Shown: positions 16,732 through 24,762 of the stretch, in pieces
How the letters are laid out: each line of letters opens with the position of its first letter
Numbering within the stretch: the stretch's first letter is position 1
DNA from: a virus
Length of the DNA: 25,093 nucleotides
Virus record (IMG/VR): IMGVR_UViG_3300022752_000364
Span: 1-25,093 of that record
Strand: one strand, 5' to 3'
Notes under the pieces: generated by a model
What the model was told of the DNA's origin: nothing
Seen by the model: only the letters and a program-made list of their open reading frames with translations
Databases searched by the model: none
Position numbers and translations under genes: made by a program

Positions 16732-17820
16732 ATGAAAGTAGCAGTCTATACAATCGCTTTAAATGAAGCAAAGCACATCAAGCGCTGGTACGAGTCAGCC
16801 AAAGATGCAGATTATCTGCTGATTGCAGATACTGGATCTACTGATGGAACAGCAGAGCTTGCTCGCAGTCTAGGTATAAAAGTAGTTGAAATTTCAATTA
16901 AACCTTGGCGCTTTGATGATGCTCGTAACTACGCGTTAATGAGTCTGCCATACGATATTGATTACTGCATCTCTATGGATGCAGATGAGATCTTAACTTC
17001 AGGATGGAGGGCAGAACTTCAGAAGGCATATGATGCCAGAGGCGACAAGCTGCCAAGACCTAAGCACAAACTGGTTACAGACTTTGATGCTGCTGGAAAT
17101 CCAACGGTTGACTTCTATGCTAACCGTATTCATCCACGATTTGGTTACAGATGGCGACATCCTATCCACGAAGTGATCGTGCCTTACGAGAAAGATCTGA
17201 CAGAGACTTTCTTTGAGATAGGTTTGCAGATCCACCATCATCCTGACAACGACAAGTCTCGTGGTCAGTATCTACCAATGCTAGAGATGGCAGTAGATGA
17301 AGAACCTTTCAATGCACGTAACTTGTATTATTACGCAAGAGAGTTGTTCTTCCACAAGCAGTACTTGGAAGCAAAGCTAGTTTTTGAAGAGTACCTCAAG
17401 TACACCAAGTACCCAGGTGAGAAGTCATACGCACTTCGGTACCTAGCAAAGTGTGATCCTAAGAATGCTGAGAAGCATCTTAAAGAATCTATAAAAACTT
17501 TATACTGTAGAGAAAATGTATTGGCACTTGCCAATCATTACTACATCACCAAAGAGTGGAAGAAGTGTCTAAAGACTTCCCTTGAAGGTATTGAGATTAA
17601 AGAACGGCTTAATGATTTTATGTCCGAGGAATGGGCATATGGTCATATGGCATATGACTTAGTTGCTATCAGTGCGTGGCAATTAGAGCAATGGGAAGAT
17701 GCACTGCGCTACGGTGAGATTGCGCTTGAAATGTCACCACACGACGAACGACTACAAAACAACGTCAAGTTCTATAGGAGCAAAATAGATGAGCTACACA
17801 TTCGCTCAGATGGTGGATGA
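16732..17820 (+). CDS. Family 2 glycosyltransferase with C-terminal helical (TPR-like) region, 362 aa
   Basis: N-terminal GT-A domain of family 2: MKVAVYTIALNEAKHIKRWY, then LLIADTGSTDGTAELARSLG (nucleotide-binding D33 and D38) and the metal-binding SMDADEIL with D83-x-D85. It transfers a sugar from a nucleotide sugar; donor and acceptor cannot be read from sequence. From about residue 180 the protein is helical with repeated Tyr/Ala/Leu patterns (NLYYYARELFFHKQYLEAKL; HYYITKEWKKCLKTSLEGIE), like TPR repeats that often follow this domain and may hold the acceptor. It is 9 nt downstream of the collagen-like fibre and overlaps the connector gene start by 32 nt. The obvious candidate acceptor is the Thr-rich fibre, but lipid or cell-wall targets remain possible. 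Confidence 0.88.
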   Translation: MKVAVYTIALNEAKHIKRWYESAKDADYLLIADTGSTDGTAELARSLGIKVVEISIKPWRFDDARNYALMSLPYDIDYCISMDADEILTSGWRAELQKAYDARGDKLPRPKHKLVTDFDAAGNPTVDFYANRIHPRFGYRWRHPIHEVIVPYEKDLTETFFEIGLQIHHHPDNDKSRGQYLPMLEMAVDEEPFNARNLYYYARELFFHKQYLEAKLVFEEYLKYTKYPGEKSYALRYLAKCDPKNAEKHLKESIKTLYCRENVLALANHYYITKEWKKCLKTSLEGIEIKERLNDFMSEEWAYGHMAYDLVAISAWQLEQWEDALRYGEIALEMSPHDERLQNNVKFYRSKIDELHIRSDGG

Positions 17821-18694
17821 GATAAGAGTAAACCTTTCTGGTTACACTCTGCGTCAAGACCGCATCTCAAACCTAGCCAACGTAGGCGGGATTAGCGCAA
17901 CCGATCTTGCAATTAAGATTGGCAGTGCTGACAACCTAGCAAAAGGTATCATCGAAATTGACGATGAGCTTATCTGGATTAACTCCTTTGATACAACTAA
18001 CTTACAACTCAACGCTATCTCAGGCTTTGGTCGTGGCTATAGCGGAACAACACCTGCACCTCATTCACAAAATGCTCAAGTGACTATGACTCCTACATTC
18101 CCACGAGTCAATGTGAAGAAGGCTATCAACGATACAATCAATTCTTTGTATCCAAAACTATTTGCAGTTAACTCAACAGTATTTACTTTCAATGCAGCGC
18201 AAGTTGCATACCCACTACCTGCTGATGCTAGAGATATCTTGTACATCTCGTGGCAAACAGTAGGTCCGTCAAGAGAATGGCTACCAGTTAATCGCTGGCG
18301 TATGGACCGTATGGCAAACGTAACAGCATTTAATACTAACAAGACGGTGAACATCTATGACAAAATTATGCCTGGTCGCAAAGTACAAGTCTATTATTCC
18401 ACTCTCCCAAATGACCTCACTAACAACACTGATGACTTTGCTACTGTTACAGGCCTACCGGAATCATCAAGAGATGTCATTACACTTGGAGCTGCATACA
18501 GGCTCTTGTCTTACCTTGACACAGGTAGAATTAACCTCTCATCCGCAGAAGCAGATATAAACGACAACAAGTTGCCATCTACAGCTGGCGCTTCTGCATC
18601 TAAATATGTCTTTGCTCTTTATCAGCAACGTCTGATGGAAGAGTCAACCAAGCTCCAAGATCGTTTCCCAATCCGAGTTTCATACACCCGATAA
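17789..18694 (+). CDS. Probable head-tail connector/adaptor protein, 301 aa
   Basis: The ATG lies inside the glycosyltransferase gene, 32 nt before its end, with AGGAG at 17776-17780 and an 8-nt spacer, so this start is well supported. The N-terminus (MSYTFAQMVDEIRVNLSGYT) is helical. A beta-rich section follows (KGIIEIDDELIWINSFDTTN; GFGRGYSGTTPAPHSQ), then PRVNVKKAINDTINSLYPKL and a helical C-terminus with AAYRLLSYLDTGRINLSSAE. The overall arrangement resembles adaptor proteins between portal and tail of short-tailed phages, such as T7 gp11, in size and mixed fold. This is inferred, and other tail-completion roles are possible. Confidence 0.72.
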   Translation: MSYTFAQMVDEIRVNLSGYTLRQDRISNLANVGGISATDLAIKIGSADNLAKGIIEIDDELIWINSFDTTNLQLNAISGFGRGYSGTTPAPHSQNAQVTMTPTFPRVNVKKAINDTINSLYPKLFAVNSTVFTFNAAQVAYPLPADARDILYISWQTVGPSREWLPVNRWRMDRMANVTAFNTNKTVNIYDKIMPGRKVQVYYSTLPNDLTNNTDDFATVTGLPESSRDVITLGAAYRLLSYLDTGRINLSSAEADINDNKLPSTAGASASKYVFALYQQRLMEESTKLQDRFPIRVSYTR

Positions 18695-18703
18695 GGACAG
18701 CCA

Positions 18704-19486
18704 ATGCAAGTTAGAAAATATAGCTCAATCTCGCAAGATACAACCCTTGCAGCCGGTGGTATCAACTCAGGTGCTACATCAATGACGGTAGCAACTGGTA
18801 CTGGTAACTCACTTATGGGTGGCATCTCGCTGACGGCAGGAGATACATTTCAAGTAGCCATTGACCCAGATACAGTCAACGAAGAACTTGTCTTTATTAC
18901 CGCTCAATCTGGAGATGTCTTTACTATCACTCGTGCACGTGCTGGAACATCAGCAATCGCTCACGCAGCAGGAGCCACAGTACGCCACGTACTATCAAGT
19001 GATGACCTTAACTACTTTAACACCACAAGCCCAGCATCATTAGCACTTGCTAAAGGTAGCATCACAGTTGCTACAGGAAACCAAGCAGTGGCAGGACTTG
19101 CAGTAGGAACAAATGATTATGTTCTTACAGCAGACTCTGCTCAGGCAACTGGTGTCAAGTGGGCAGCAGCACCTACAACTAGCCTTAACCTCACCTTCAA
19201 CGCACAGACTGGTACTACATATACTCTAGTATCCGGAGATGTCAACAAGTTAGTTACTCTTAATAATGCTAATGCAATAACAGTAACTGTACCTAATGGA
19301 ATTTTTACATCAGGACAACAAATCAATTTACAACAAATTGGAGTAGGACAAGTAACTGTGGCTTCTGACGGAACAACAACAATTACATCTACCCCTGGTT
19401 TAAAGCTGCGTGCTCAATACTCAGCCGCAACCTTGATTTGCACAGGAACTAATACATTTACTTTAATAGGAGATATCTCAGCGTGA
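18704..19486 (+). CDS. Tail fibre-like protein sharing the C-terminal domain of the collagen-like fibre, 260 aa
   Basis: Residues 1-100 or so form a beta-rich N-terminal domain of a type common in phage fibres (AIDPDTVNEELVFITAQSGD; TITRARAGTSAIAHAAGATV), likely the virion attachment part. Next is a linker with VGTNDYVLTADSAQATGVKW. From L163 to the end the sequence parallels the last 98 residues or so of the collagen-like fibre: NAQTG, VTVP, Q-x-N-x-x-Q-x-G-x-GQ, TPGLKLR, SAATLI and L-x-GD-x-SA recur in order. AAGGA upstream of the ATG gives a ribosome binding site. The stop overlaps the next gene by 4 nt (GTGA). Probably a fibre component; the shared domain may trimerise or bind receptor. 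Confidence 0.8.
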   Translation: MQVRKYSSISQDTTLAAGGINSGATSMTVATGTGNSLMGGISLTAGDTFQVAIDPDTVNEELVFITAQSGDVFTITRARAGTSAIAHAAGATVRHVLSSDDLNYFNTTSPASLALAKGSITVATGNQAVAGLAVGTNDYVLTADSAQATGVKWAAAPTTSLNLTFNAQTGTTYTLVSGDVNKLVTLNNANAITVTVPNGIFTSGQQINLQQIGVGQVTVASDGTTTITSTPGLKLRAQYSAATLICTGTNTFTLIGDISA

Positions 19487-20655
19487 GAATATTAGGAGTA
19501 GTCGCATCACGTGACGGTGGCACACCTACCGCACCTACAATCGGTACAGCAACTGCATCAGGATCTACTGCTGCAACTGTTACATATACAGCATCTACTT
19601 ATACTGGTAAGGGAGCAGCTACTTATACCGCCACATCTAGTCCAGGTGGATTTACAGGAACAGGCGCAAGCCCTATTACAGTTTCAGGATTAACTGCTGG
19701 AACCGCTTATACATTTACAGTTACAGCAACATCTACTACAGGTCAGACTGCAACATCAGCTGCATCTAACTCTGTAACTCCTGTTAGTGCTTATACTCTT
19801 GTTGCAACAATAAATACTACTACAACTTATACAGTTCCTTCAGGTAAAACTGAAATTGCTTTTGTTGGAATCAGTGCTGGTGGAGCGGGTAGTCGTACTC
19901 CAGAATCACCACCATCAGTTGCAACTGGTGGTGCTGGTGGTGGTGGTTCAGGAAAAGCATTTATTCTTAAAAATGTTGCAACATCAGCAGGTACAAATTA
20001 TTTAATTACTATTGGTGCTGGTGGAACAAAAGGAGCAGCAGGTTATAATCCACCAAGTGCTGGTAATGCAGGAGGACAATTAACCATCGGAAACATTTTA
20101 ACTGCTAATGGTGGAAATGCTGGAGCAATTAGTACTTACAACAACTCATCAGGAGGAGTTGGAGGAAACATTGGTACCTTAACTTATAATACAGGAACTC
20201 TTGAGGCGCAATCTAATACAGGTGCAGGTGGAAGAGGCGGAAACGGTATAGTTCAAAATACTGCCGTTACCGCAAATCCAGGTATCACTGGTGAAGCAGG
20301 TACTACTCTTAATTCAAATGAATCTGGTATTTCTTCTTATCTAGCAGGTGGTGGAGGAAGCGGTGGTTCTGGCGGTGTTAGAAATAATGGAAACACAGGT
20401 TCAATAACAGGTGCTTCATTAGTAAATGGTGGTTCCCCATCTGGTGGCGCTGGTGGATACGGAGGAAACATTAATAATAATCACGGAATTGTAAATACTT
20501 TTGTTGGCACAACTTCAGCCAATGGTGCTGGAGGAGGTGGAGGAGGAATGTCAGGTGGTTTTGAATTTCTTGAAGCAGGCTGTGGAATTTATTACCCAGG
20601 AACTGCTAATGTACAATCTGGTGGCGATGGTCAAGTGTTAGTTTACGTGAGGTAA
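19483..20655 (+). CDS. FN3 plus glycine-rich tail fibre protein, 390 aa
   Basis: GTG start overlapping the previous TGA by 4 nt. Residues 13-100 form a fibronectin type III-like domain (ITVSGLTAGTAYTFTVTATS near its end, then NSVTP). A bridge with TYTVPSGKTEIAFVGISAGG leads into a glycine-rich domain covering about residues 125-390. This part has many Gly runs (GGAGGGGSGKAF, LAGGGGSGGSGG, GAGGGGGGMSGG) and ends QSGGDGQVLVYVR. The layout matches glycine-rich phage fibre or adhesin tips, where poly-Gly helices carry variable recognition loops. The likely role is receptor binding. Base composition falls towards the 3' end, leading into the AT-rich genes that follow. Confidence 0.84.
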   Translation: MRILGVVASRDGGTPTAPTIGTATASGSTAATVTYTASTYTGKGAATYTATSSPGGFTGTGASPITVSGLTAGTAYTFTVTATSTTGQTATSAASNSVTPVSAYTLVATINTTTTYTVPSGKTEIAFVGISAGGAGSRTPESPPSVATGGAGGGGSGKAFILKNVATSAGTNYLITIGAGGTKGAAGYNPPSAGNAGGQLTIGNILTANGGNAGAISTYNNSSGGVGGNIGTLTYNTGTLEAQSNTGAGGRGGNGIVQNTAVTANPGITGEAGTTLNSNESGISSYLAGGGGSGGSGGVRNNGNTGSITGASLVNGGSPSGGAGGYGGNINNNHGIVNTFVGTTSANGAGGGGGGMSGGFEFLEAGCGIYYPGTANVQSGGDGQVLVYVR

Positions 20656-20660
20656 TTATT

Positions 20661-20969
20661 ATGGCAAATTATGCTTTTATTAAAAATAACATTGTTACTA
20701 ATATTGCAGTTTTTGAAGATGATGTTACAGAAGATATCCTTGATTTATTTAGGATACATCATAAAGCTGATTTAATATCTCTATGTGACGAAAATTCTTG
20801 TATAGGTGGGGATTATATAGATAATCAATTTAGATCTTTAAGACCTTATCCTTCTTGGATTTGGGATAAAGAAAAGAAAAATTGGATATCACCAACCCCT
20901 ATGCCAGAAAATGATAATTTTTACTATTGGGATGAAGAAATATTAAATTGGGTGGTAGTATCCTCCTAA
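20661..20969 (+). CDS. Small fibre-associated protein of cyanophage/pelagiphage type, 102 aa
   Basis: Begins MANYAFIKNNIVTNIAVFED and ends with two Trp-rich motifs: PYPSWIWDKEKKNWISPTPM and NFYYWDEEILNWVVV. The pattern 'PYPSW...W..P.P.P......Y.WDE....W' recalls short accessory proteins near fibre genes in marine cyanophages and pelagiphages, where they resemble tail-fibre-associated or assembly proteins. The DNA is markedly AT-rich, with many AAT, TTA and ATA codons, unlike the capsid genes. GAGG before the ATG (20649-20652) is a usable SD. Role inferred; family by memory. Confidence 0.75.
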   Translation: MANYAFIKNNIVTNIAVFEDDVTEDILDLFRIHHKADLISLCDENSCIGGDYIDNQFRSLRPYPSWIWDKEKKNWISPTPMPENDNFYYWDEEILNWVVVSS

Positions 20970-20987
20970 TTCACTAAGGGGGCATTT

Positions 20988-21683
20988 ATGAAAATAATCT
21001 TTACAGATATTTATAATTTAGGTGATGCTTTAGATCAACCTAAACCAGCAAACCAAGTTATACCTGAATGGTATAAAAAAATTAACTCTTATATTTCTGG
21101 AAAAAAAATACCAACTGATACTGGAGAAGCAAATTCAACGATAAAAAAATGTATGCCTGTTTTTGATGCAATAACAGCGGGATATATTATTACATCTGCA
21201 GCAGATTTATATGTTGAAAAAAAAGAAGAAGGTTTATATTACAAATGGTCTGGTTTAGATTTAATTAGTTTTCATTCACCAGATCAAACAACTGGACACC
21301 CCGCAAAAATAAATGATGAATTAAATTCATCTCCTAAATTTATAAACCCTTGGTCTATTAAAACACCCAAAGGATATTCTGTTTTAATTATTCAACCAAT
21401 GCACCGTGAATCTCCATTTACAATTATGCCAGGTATAGTAGATACGGATACTTATACAAACCCAGTTAATTTTCCATTTACAATGAACGATAAAAATTGG
21501 GAAGGATTAATACCAGCAGGAACTCCGATTGCTCAAATTATACCTTTTAAACGAGAAAATTGGAAAATGCAAATAGGTTATGAAAAAGAAATACAAGAAA
21601 CTATAGCAATAAGAAATAAATTTAAGACAATTTTTTGGGACAGATATAAGCGTTTTTATTGGAATAAAAAAGAATACAAGTAA
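20988..21683 (+). CDS. Accessory protein of cyanophage type, 231 aa (possible DUF6065-like beta-barrel)
   Basis: Starts MKIIFTDIYNLGDALDQPKP after a clear AAGGGGG site (20977-20983). Core motifs: INPWSIKTPKGYSVLIIQPM, GIVDTDTYTNPVNFPFTM and GLIPAGTPIAQIIPFKRENW. This order (NPW-x-I-x-TP-x-GYS, VDTD-x-Y-x-x-P-x-NFPF, P-x-GTPIAQ-x-IP) resembles a phage family I believe is DUF6065, beta-rich and of unknown function. The ending is basic and aromatic (FWDRYKRFYWNKKEYK). It is very AT-rich: bases 21061-21120 count to 14 G/C of 60. With the 102-aa gene it looks like a recently acquired pair. I do not assign a function. Confidence 0.75.
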   Translation: MKIIFTDIYNLGDALDQPKPANQVIPEWYKKINSYISGKKIPTDTGEANSTIKKCMPVFDAITAGYIITSAADLYVEKKEEGLYYKWSGLDLISFHSPDQTTGHPAKINDELNSSPKFINPWSIKTPKGYSVLIIQPMHRESPFTIMPGIVDTDTYTNPVNFPFTMNDKNWEGLIPAGTPIAQIIPFKRENWKMQIGYEKEIQETIAIRNKFKTIFWDRYKRFYWNKKEYK

Positions 21684-21705
21684 AACTTAATAAGCATTAC
21701 CACCT

Positions 21706-21733
21706 GAGCCTGTGGTTAAACGGCTCTATTTTT
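21706..21733 (+). terminator. Candidate Rho-independent terminator after the AT-rich genes
   Basis: GAGCC (21706-21710) pairs with GGCTC (21722-21726) around an 11-nt loop, followed by TATTTTT (21727-21733). The stem is only 5 bp, so it is weak. It lies 22 nt after the 231-aa gene and could separate the imported pair from the tail gene. Confidence 0.45.
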
Positions 21734-21753
21734 ATGCAACAAAAGGGAGCTGC

Positions 21754-21852
21754 TTGTATAAGTGCGCTATTAGAGGCTGTACTGCATACGCTGTAATTAA
21801 AGGAATGTGCGCTAAGCACGATAAGCAATATAGAAAATCTAAGGAGATCTAG
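21754..21852 (+). CDS. Zinc-knuckle micro-protein, 32 aa
   Basis: A 32-residue product with TTG start, preceded by AAAAGGGAG (21741-21749) 4 nt upstream, the same spacing as the TTG-started gene at 23835. The protein (MYKCAIRGCTAYAVIKGMCA, then KHDKQYRKSKEI) has C4, C9, C19 and H22 in the pattern C-x4-C-x9-C-x2-H. With the G-x-C-x2-H turn and following basic residues, this is the short zinc finger frequent in phage proteins and next to HNH nucleases. Its TAG overlaps the GTG of the tail gene by one base, the same TAGTG junction as at 4229-4233. Metal binding is well supported by pattern; function is unknown. Confidence 0.66.
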   Translation: MYKCAIRGCTAYAVIKGMCAKHDKQYRKSKEI

Positions 21853-23825
21853 TGGCATCATATCCACCGAACATTACTGAAGCGATTCCAGTAGCAGTAG
21901 GTAACCCACAGAACACACCTACATATGCTGCAACTGGCGTTGCCTATGACATCTCTATTGCAGGTCAACCATTCTTCTTGCTTAACGATGACAACAATCC
22001 ATACCGTAGAGTCACAGCTCAGTACCGTAAGAATCAGGTAGATATGAGCCGTGAGCCTGGTGAGCAAACACTTACCGGTTGGTGGTTACGTTCACAGTCA
22101 TCATTCCATCTAGGTCAGGGAATCACATTCTTTGAGCCTACTCAGGATGAGTCGCTACGCTTTCAATACACCTATTCCAAGGGCTGTAACGTATGGGACA
22201 AGGGACAGGTAACACTACTTCCTGACACCTTTACCTCAGCTCACACGATACTAGAAGGCTTTCAAACCAACACACGTCCATTCCAGTATGCCAGATCTAT
22301 TCGCTGGTCTGGCACAGATGGCATCTTGCTACACGATGGATACCATCTTGACAAGATTGCAGTAGATGGAACTAGAACAGATTTCCAATCCTATACATCT
22401 GGAACAGATGATCCTGTCTATGGAGTATGTGATGATGGAGTCTATGCATACTGGGTTACAAATGATGTGGCATCAGGTAAGTTAGAGTTTAATAAAAAAC
22501 TACTGACAGCAGATTACACAACACCACCTACGATAATGTTTACAAAGGTAGGTATTACAGTTACCAATGCAGTCCTTGAATACACCAAGGAACGTATCGT
22601 TGCTTGTATCAATGACAAGATATATGAGATTGCAACTAACGCATCAACACTGCCTACCGCTGTCTATACACACCCAGACCAAGATGTAGTCTTTACTAGC
22701 ATTACATCAAGTGGTGCTGCAATCTATGTCTCAGCATTTTCTGGTATCCAATCTAATATCTACAAGTTCACATTAACTACTGCAGGTGCTATGCCTACGC
22801 TCACCTCTGCTATCACAGCAGCTGAAATGCCAGTAGGTGAGAAGATCTATCGCATCAACTACTACCTTGGTATCTTGGCTATTGGTACATCACTGGGTCT
22901 GCGTATAGCAGCAGTGTCAGATACCGATGGCTCTATTGCCTACGGTCCACTCATCTTTGAATCACAGCAGGCTGTCTATGATGTGTGTTTTAGAGACAAG
23001 TATCTTTGGTGTGCAACCAACGTGGATGGAAACCCAGGATTGACACGAGTCAATCTGGGCCAACAGATATCTAGCCTTGTCTATGCCTACGCTTGGGATC
23101 TCTACGATCCTGCAACCACAGGTCGCAACACTACAGCCTGTGCCTTTGCTGGATACAGCACACAAATTATCTTTACCACTGCAAAGACAGCAACCGCTGG
23201 TGCTATCTATATCCAGCATCCAACTAACCTCATTGAAGAGGGAACCTTGCGAACAGGCTACGTTCGCTATAACACATTAGAGAACAAGATCTTCAAGTAT
23301 GTAGTCCCACGTTTTGACACCTTGTATGGTGGGCTAGAGATCCTATCTGTGGACCAGTTCGGTAATGAGTTTGGTCTAGGTACCTATGCTCAGGGTTCTG
23401 AGGTAGGTCAGGTTGGTATTGCCTATCCACCAGGAGCACAGCAGTACATTGGCTTTGAGTTTATTATGAGCCGCTCTAGTACAGATGCCACCAAGGGTCC
23501 TACCTTTACTGGCTACCAGCTCAAAGTATTGCCTGCCGTTCCACGTCAGCGCCTAATCCAATACCCTTGCTCCCTGTTTGATTCAGAGTCTGACAAGTTT
23601 GGTAATAAGTCAGGCTATGACGGCGCTGCATATGAGCGTTTAAAGGCCATAGAAGCCATTGAGAGCAACGGAGATACTCTGGTGGTACAAGACTTTAGAC
23701 CACCCGGTGGTGAGACCTATACGGGAATTATAGAGGAAATTGACTTTATCAACAAAACCCCAACCGATAAGCGTTACTCAGGTTGGGGCGGTCTCTGCTT
23801 AATCACTATCCGCACTATCTCATAA
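21852..23825 (+). CDS. Large tail protein, 657 aa (probable beta-propeller tail component)
   Basis: GTG start with AAGGAG (21841-21846) 5 nt upstream. The protein is beta-rich throughout. An N-terminal segment contains EPGEQTLTGWWLRSQSSFHL and SLRFQYTYSKGCNVWDKGQV, which resembles tail proteins of actinobacteriophages. Residues of about 120-430 show successive short beta blades with Asp/Gly turns (DGILLHDGYHLDKIAVDG; GVCDDGVYAYWVTND; YLWCATNVDGNPGLTRV), suggesting a propeller. The C-terminal 200 residues form another beta domain. It resembles in size and beta content the nozzle (gp12) of T7-like phages, or a siphophage minor tail protein. It sits directly upstream of the lysis genes. Confidence 0.76.
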   Translation: MASYPPNITEAIPVAVGNPQNTPTYAATGVAYDISIAGQPFFLLNDDNNPYRRVTAQYRKNQVDMSREPGEQTLTGWWLRSQSSFHLGQGITFFEPTQDESLRFQYTYSKGCNVWDKGQVTLLPDTFTSAHTILEGFQTNTRPFQYARSIRWSGTDGILLHDGYHLDKIAVDGTRTDFQSYTSGTDDPVYGVCDDGVYAYWVTNDVASGKLEFNKKLLTADYTTPPTIMFTKVGITVTNAVLEYTKERIVACINDKIYEIATNASTLPTAVYTHPDQDVVFTSITSSGAAIYVSAFSGIQSNIYKFTLTTAGAMPTLTSAITAAEMPVGEKIYRINYYLGILAIGTSLGLRIAAVSDTDGSIAYGPLIFESQQAVYDVCFRDKYLWCATNVDGNPGLTRVNLGQQISSLVYAYAWDLYDPATTGRNTTACAFAGYSTQIIFTTAKTATAGAIYIQHPTNLIEEGTLRTGYVRYNTLENKIFKYVVPRFDTLYGGLEILSVDQFGNEFGLGTYAQGSEVGQVGIAYPPGAQQYIGFEFIMSRSSTDATKGPTFTGYQLKVLPAVPRQRLIQYPCSLFDSESDKFGNKSGYDGAAYERLKAIEAIESNGDTLVVQDFRPPGGETYTGIIEEIDFINKTPTDKRYSGWGGLCLITIRTIS

Positions 23826-23834
23826 GGAGACACC

Positions 23835-24080
23835 TTGGCAGCCCTGCTACTTAACGGCAACTTACTCTTCTCAGGACTGTGGGCTTTTTGTGAAACTATC
23901 GTCATCTTCACAGCAGCGTACAAGTACTTTTCAAAGATGAGTAAGCGACTAGATCGTATTGAATACCAGCTGTATGAAAACGGCGGGGCTTCTATGAAGG
24001 ACCAGATCAATAACCTTTGTGAAGATATTCAGGAACTTAAGATTAACCAGGCAATTATCAAGACCAAGCTGGAGGCATAA
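23835..24080 (+). CDS. Membrane-anchored coiled-coil protein in the lysis cassette, 81 aa
   Basis: TTG start with AAGGAGA (23824-23830) 4 nt upstream. Residues of about 4-28 (LLLNGNLLFSGLWAFCETIV and on) form one hydrophobic segment. From about 35 to the end there is a charged coiled coil (MSKRLDRIEYQLYENGGASM; EDIQELKINQAIIKTKLEA) with heptad spacing. One N-terminal membrane span plus a coiled coil suits a holin partner, antiholin or spanin-like protein. Its TAA overlaps the peptidase ATG by one base, placing it in the lysis operon. The exact role cannot be read. Confidence 0.75.
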   Translation: MAALLLNGNLLFSGLWAFCETIVIFTAAYKYFSKMSKRLDRIEYQLYENGGASMKDQINNLCEDIQELKINQAIIKTKLEA

Positions 24081-24538
24081 TGATTCCATTAGCAAAGAAG
24101 GCAACCCCTGCTGCTATCGCTGTTCTTCGTCAGGCTACGGCACTATGCCCACACCGCAAGACTGCAAGTGATGGGCTACTACCATCTGCTGCCCACGTGG
24201 CACAGAACCCCAACTCTGACCACAACTCAGGCTTTGCAGTAGATCTCACCCACGACAAACTGGGTGGAATTGACTGCTTTGTTTTGTTCCAGAAGTTAAA
24301 GGCAGACCCAAGAGTTAAGTACCTAATTTTCAGCGGCAAGATCTGGTCAAAGGAAAGAGCTGCTGAAGGGGACCGTAATTACGATGGTCCTAACAAACAC
24401 CCACATCATCTCCATATTTCTATCAATGAGAACTGTGGAAATGACACCTCGCCTTGGTTCCCTTGGCTTGGTTCTATCAAGACAATCGCTAAAGTAAAGG
24501 CGGCAGTTAAGCCTTTGCCTAAGAAGGAGATCAAATGA
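24080..24538 (+). CDS. Endolysin-like peptidase (M15-type fold by motif), 152 aa
   Basis: Probably cuts peptide bonds in the host peptidoglycan at lysis. The zinc site is recognisable: SDHNSGFAVDL with H48 and D55, and HPHHLHISI with H110 and/or H112. Together they match the S-x-H-x2-G-x-A-x-D-L ... H-x-H layout of M15/VanY-like D,D- or L,D-peptidases. D59 follows in LTHD, and residues 76-81 read DPRVKY. No signal peptide is present, so export must depend on the holin next door. There is no separate cell-wall-binding domain; the Lys/Pro-rich tail (KVKAAVKPLPKKEIK) is short. The start overlaps the upstream stop (TAATG), and its end overlaps the holin gene by 4 nt (ATGA). Confidence 0.85.
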   Translation: MIPLAKKATPAAIAVLRQATALCPHRKTASDGLLPSAAHVAQNPNSDHNSGFAVDLTHDKLGGIDCFVLFQKLKADPRVKYLIFSGKIWSKERAAEGDRNYDGPNKHPHHLHISINENCGNDTSPWFPWLGSIKTIAKVKAAVKPLPKKEIK

Positions 24539-24744
24539 AGTTCAATAACAAGGTAGTAGAACTATGGGCGAAGTGGTTCGTAGGTAACCTGCTTACAGCA
24601 GTAGTTATCCTCGGTAAGTCACCACTAGATTTCACAACCTCAGACTGGAAGCACGCTGCTAATACAGTATGGCTTGCTCTAGTCCCAGTCATTATCGCTT
24701 GGGCTAACCCTAAGCACGATCTGACTATGACAGTTAAGAAGTAA
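24535..24744 (+). CDS. Holin, 69 aa
   Basis: Small membrane protein with two hydrophobic segments: residues 13-28 or so (WFVGNLLTAVVILGKS) and 43-58 (ANTVWLALVPVIIAWA). The N-terminus is basic (MKFNNKVVEL) and the C-terminus short and charged (NPKHDLTMTVKK). Two spans, size under 80 residues and a 4-nt overlap with the peptidase are typical of class II holins of phages infecting Gram-positive hosts. Its role would be to open the inner membrane for the signal-less endolysin. AAGGAG (24525-24530) before the ATG supports the start. A strong terminator follows 18 nt later. Confidence 0.85.
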   Translation: MKFNNKVVELWAKWFVGNLLTAVVILGKSPLDFTTSDWKHAANTVWLALVPVIIAWANPKHDLTMTVKK

Positions 24745-24762
24745 GTTTAACTGCGAGGCTAA

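Noticed and set aside
18704-20655. Possible diversity-generating retroelement target in the fibre genes
   Set aside because: No reverse transcriptase and no template/variable repeat pair with adenine-specific mismatches was seen. The fibre similarity is ordinary duplication.
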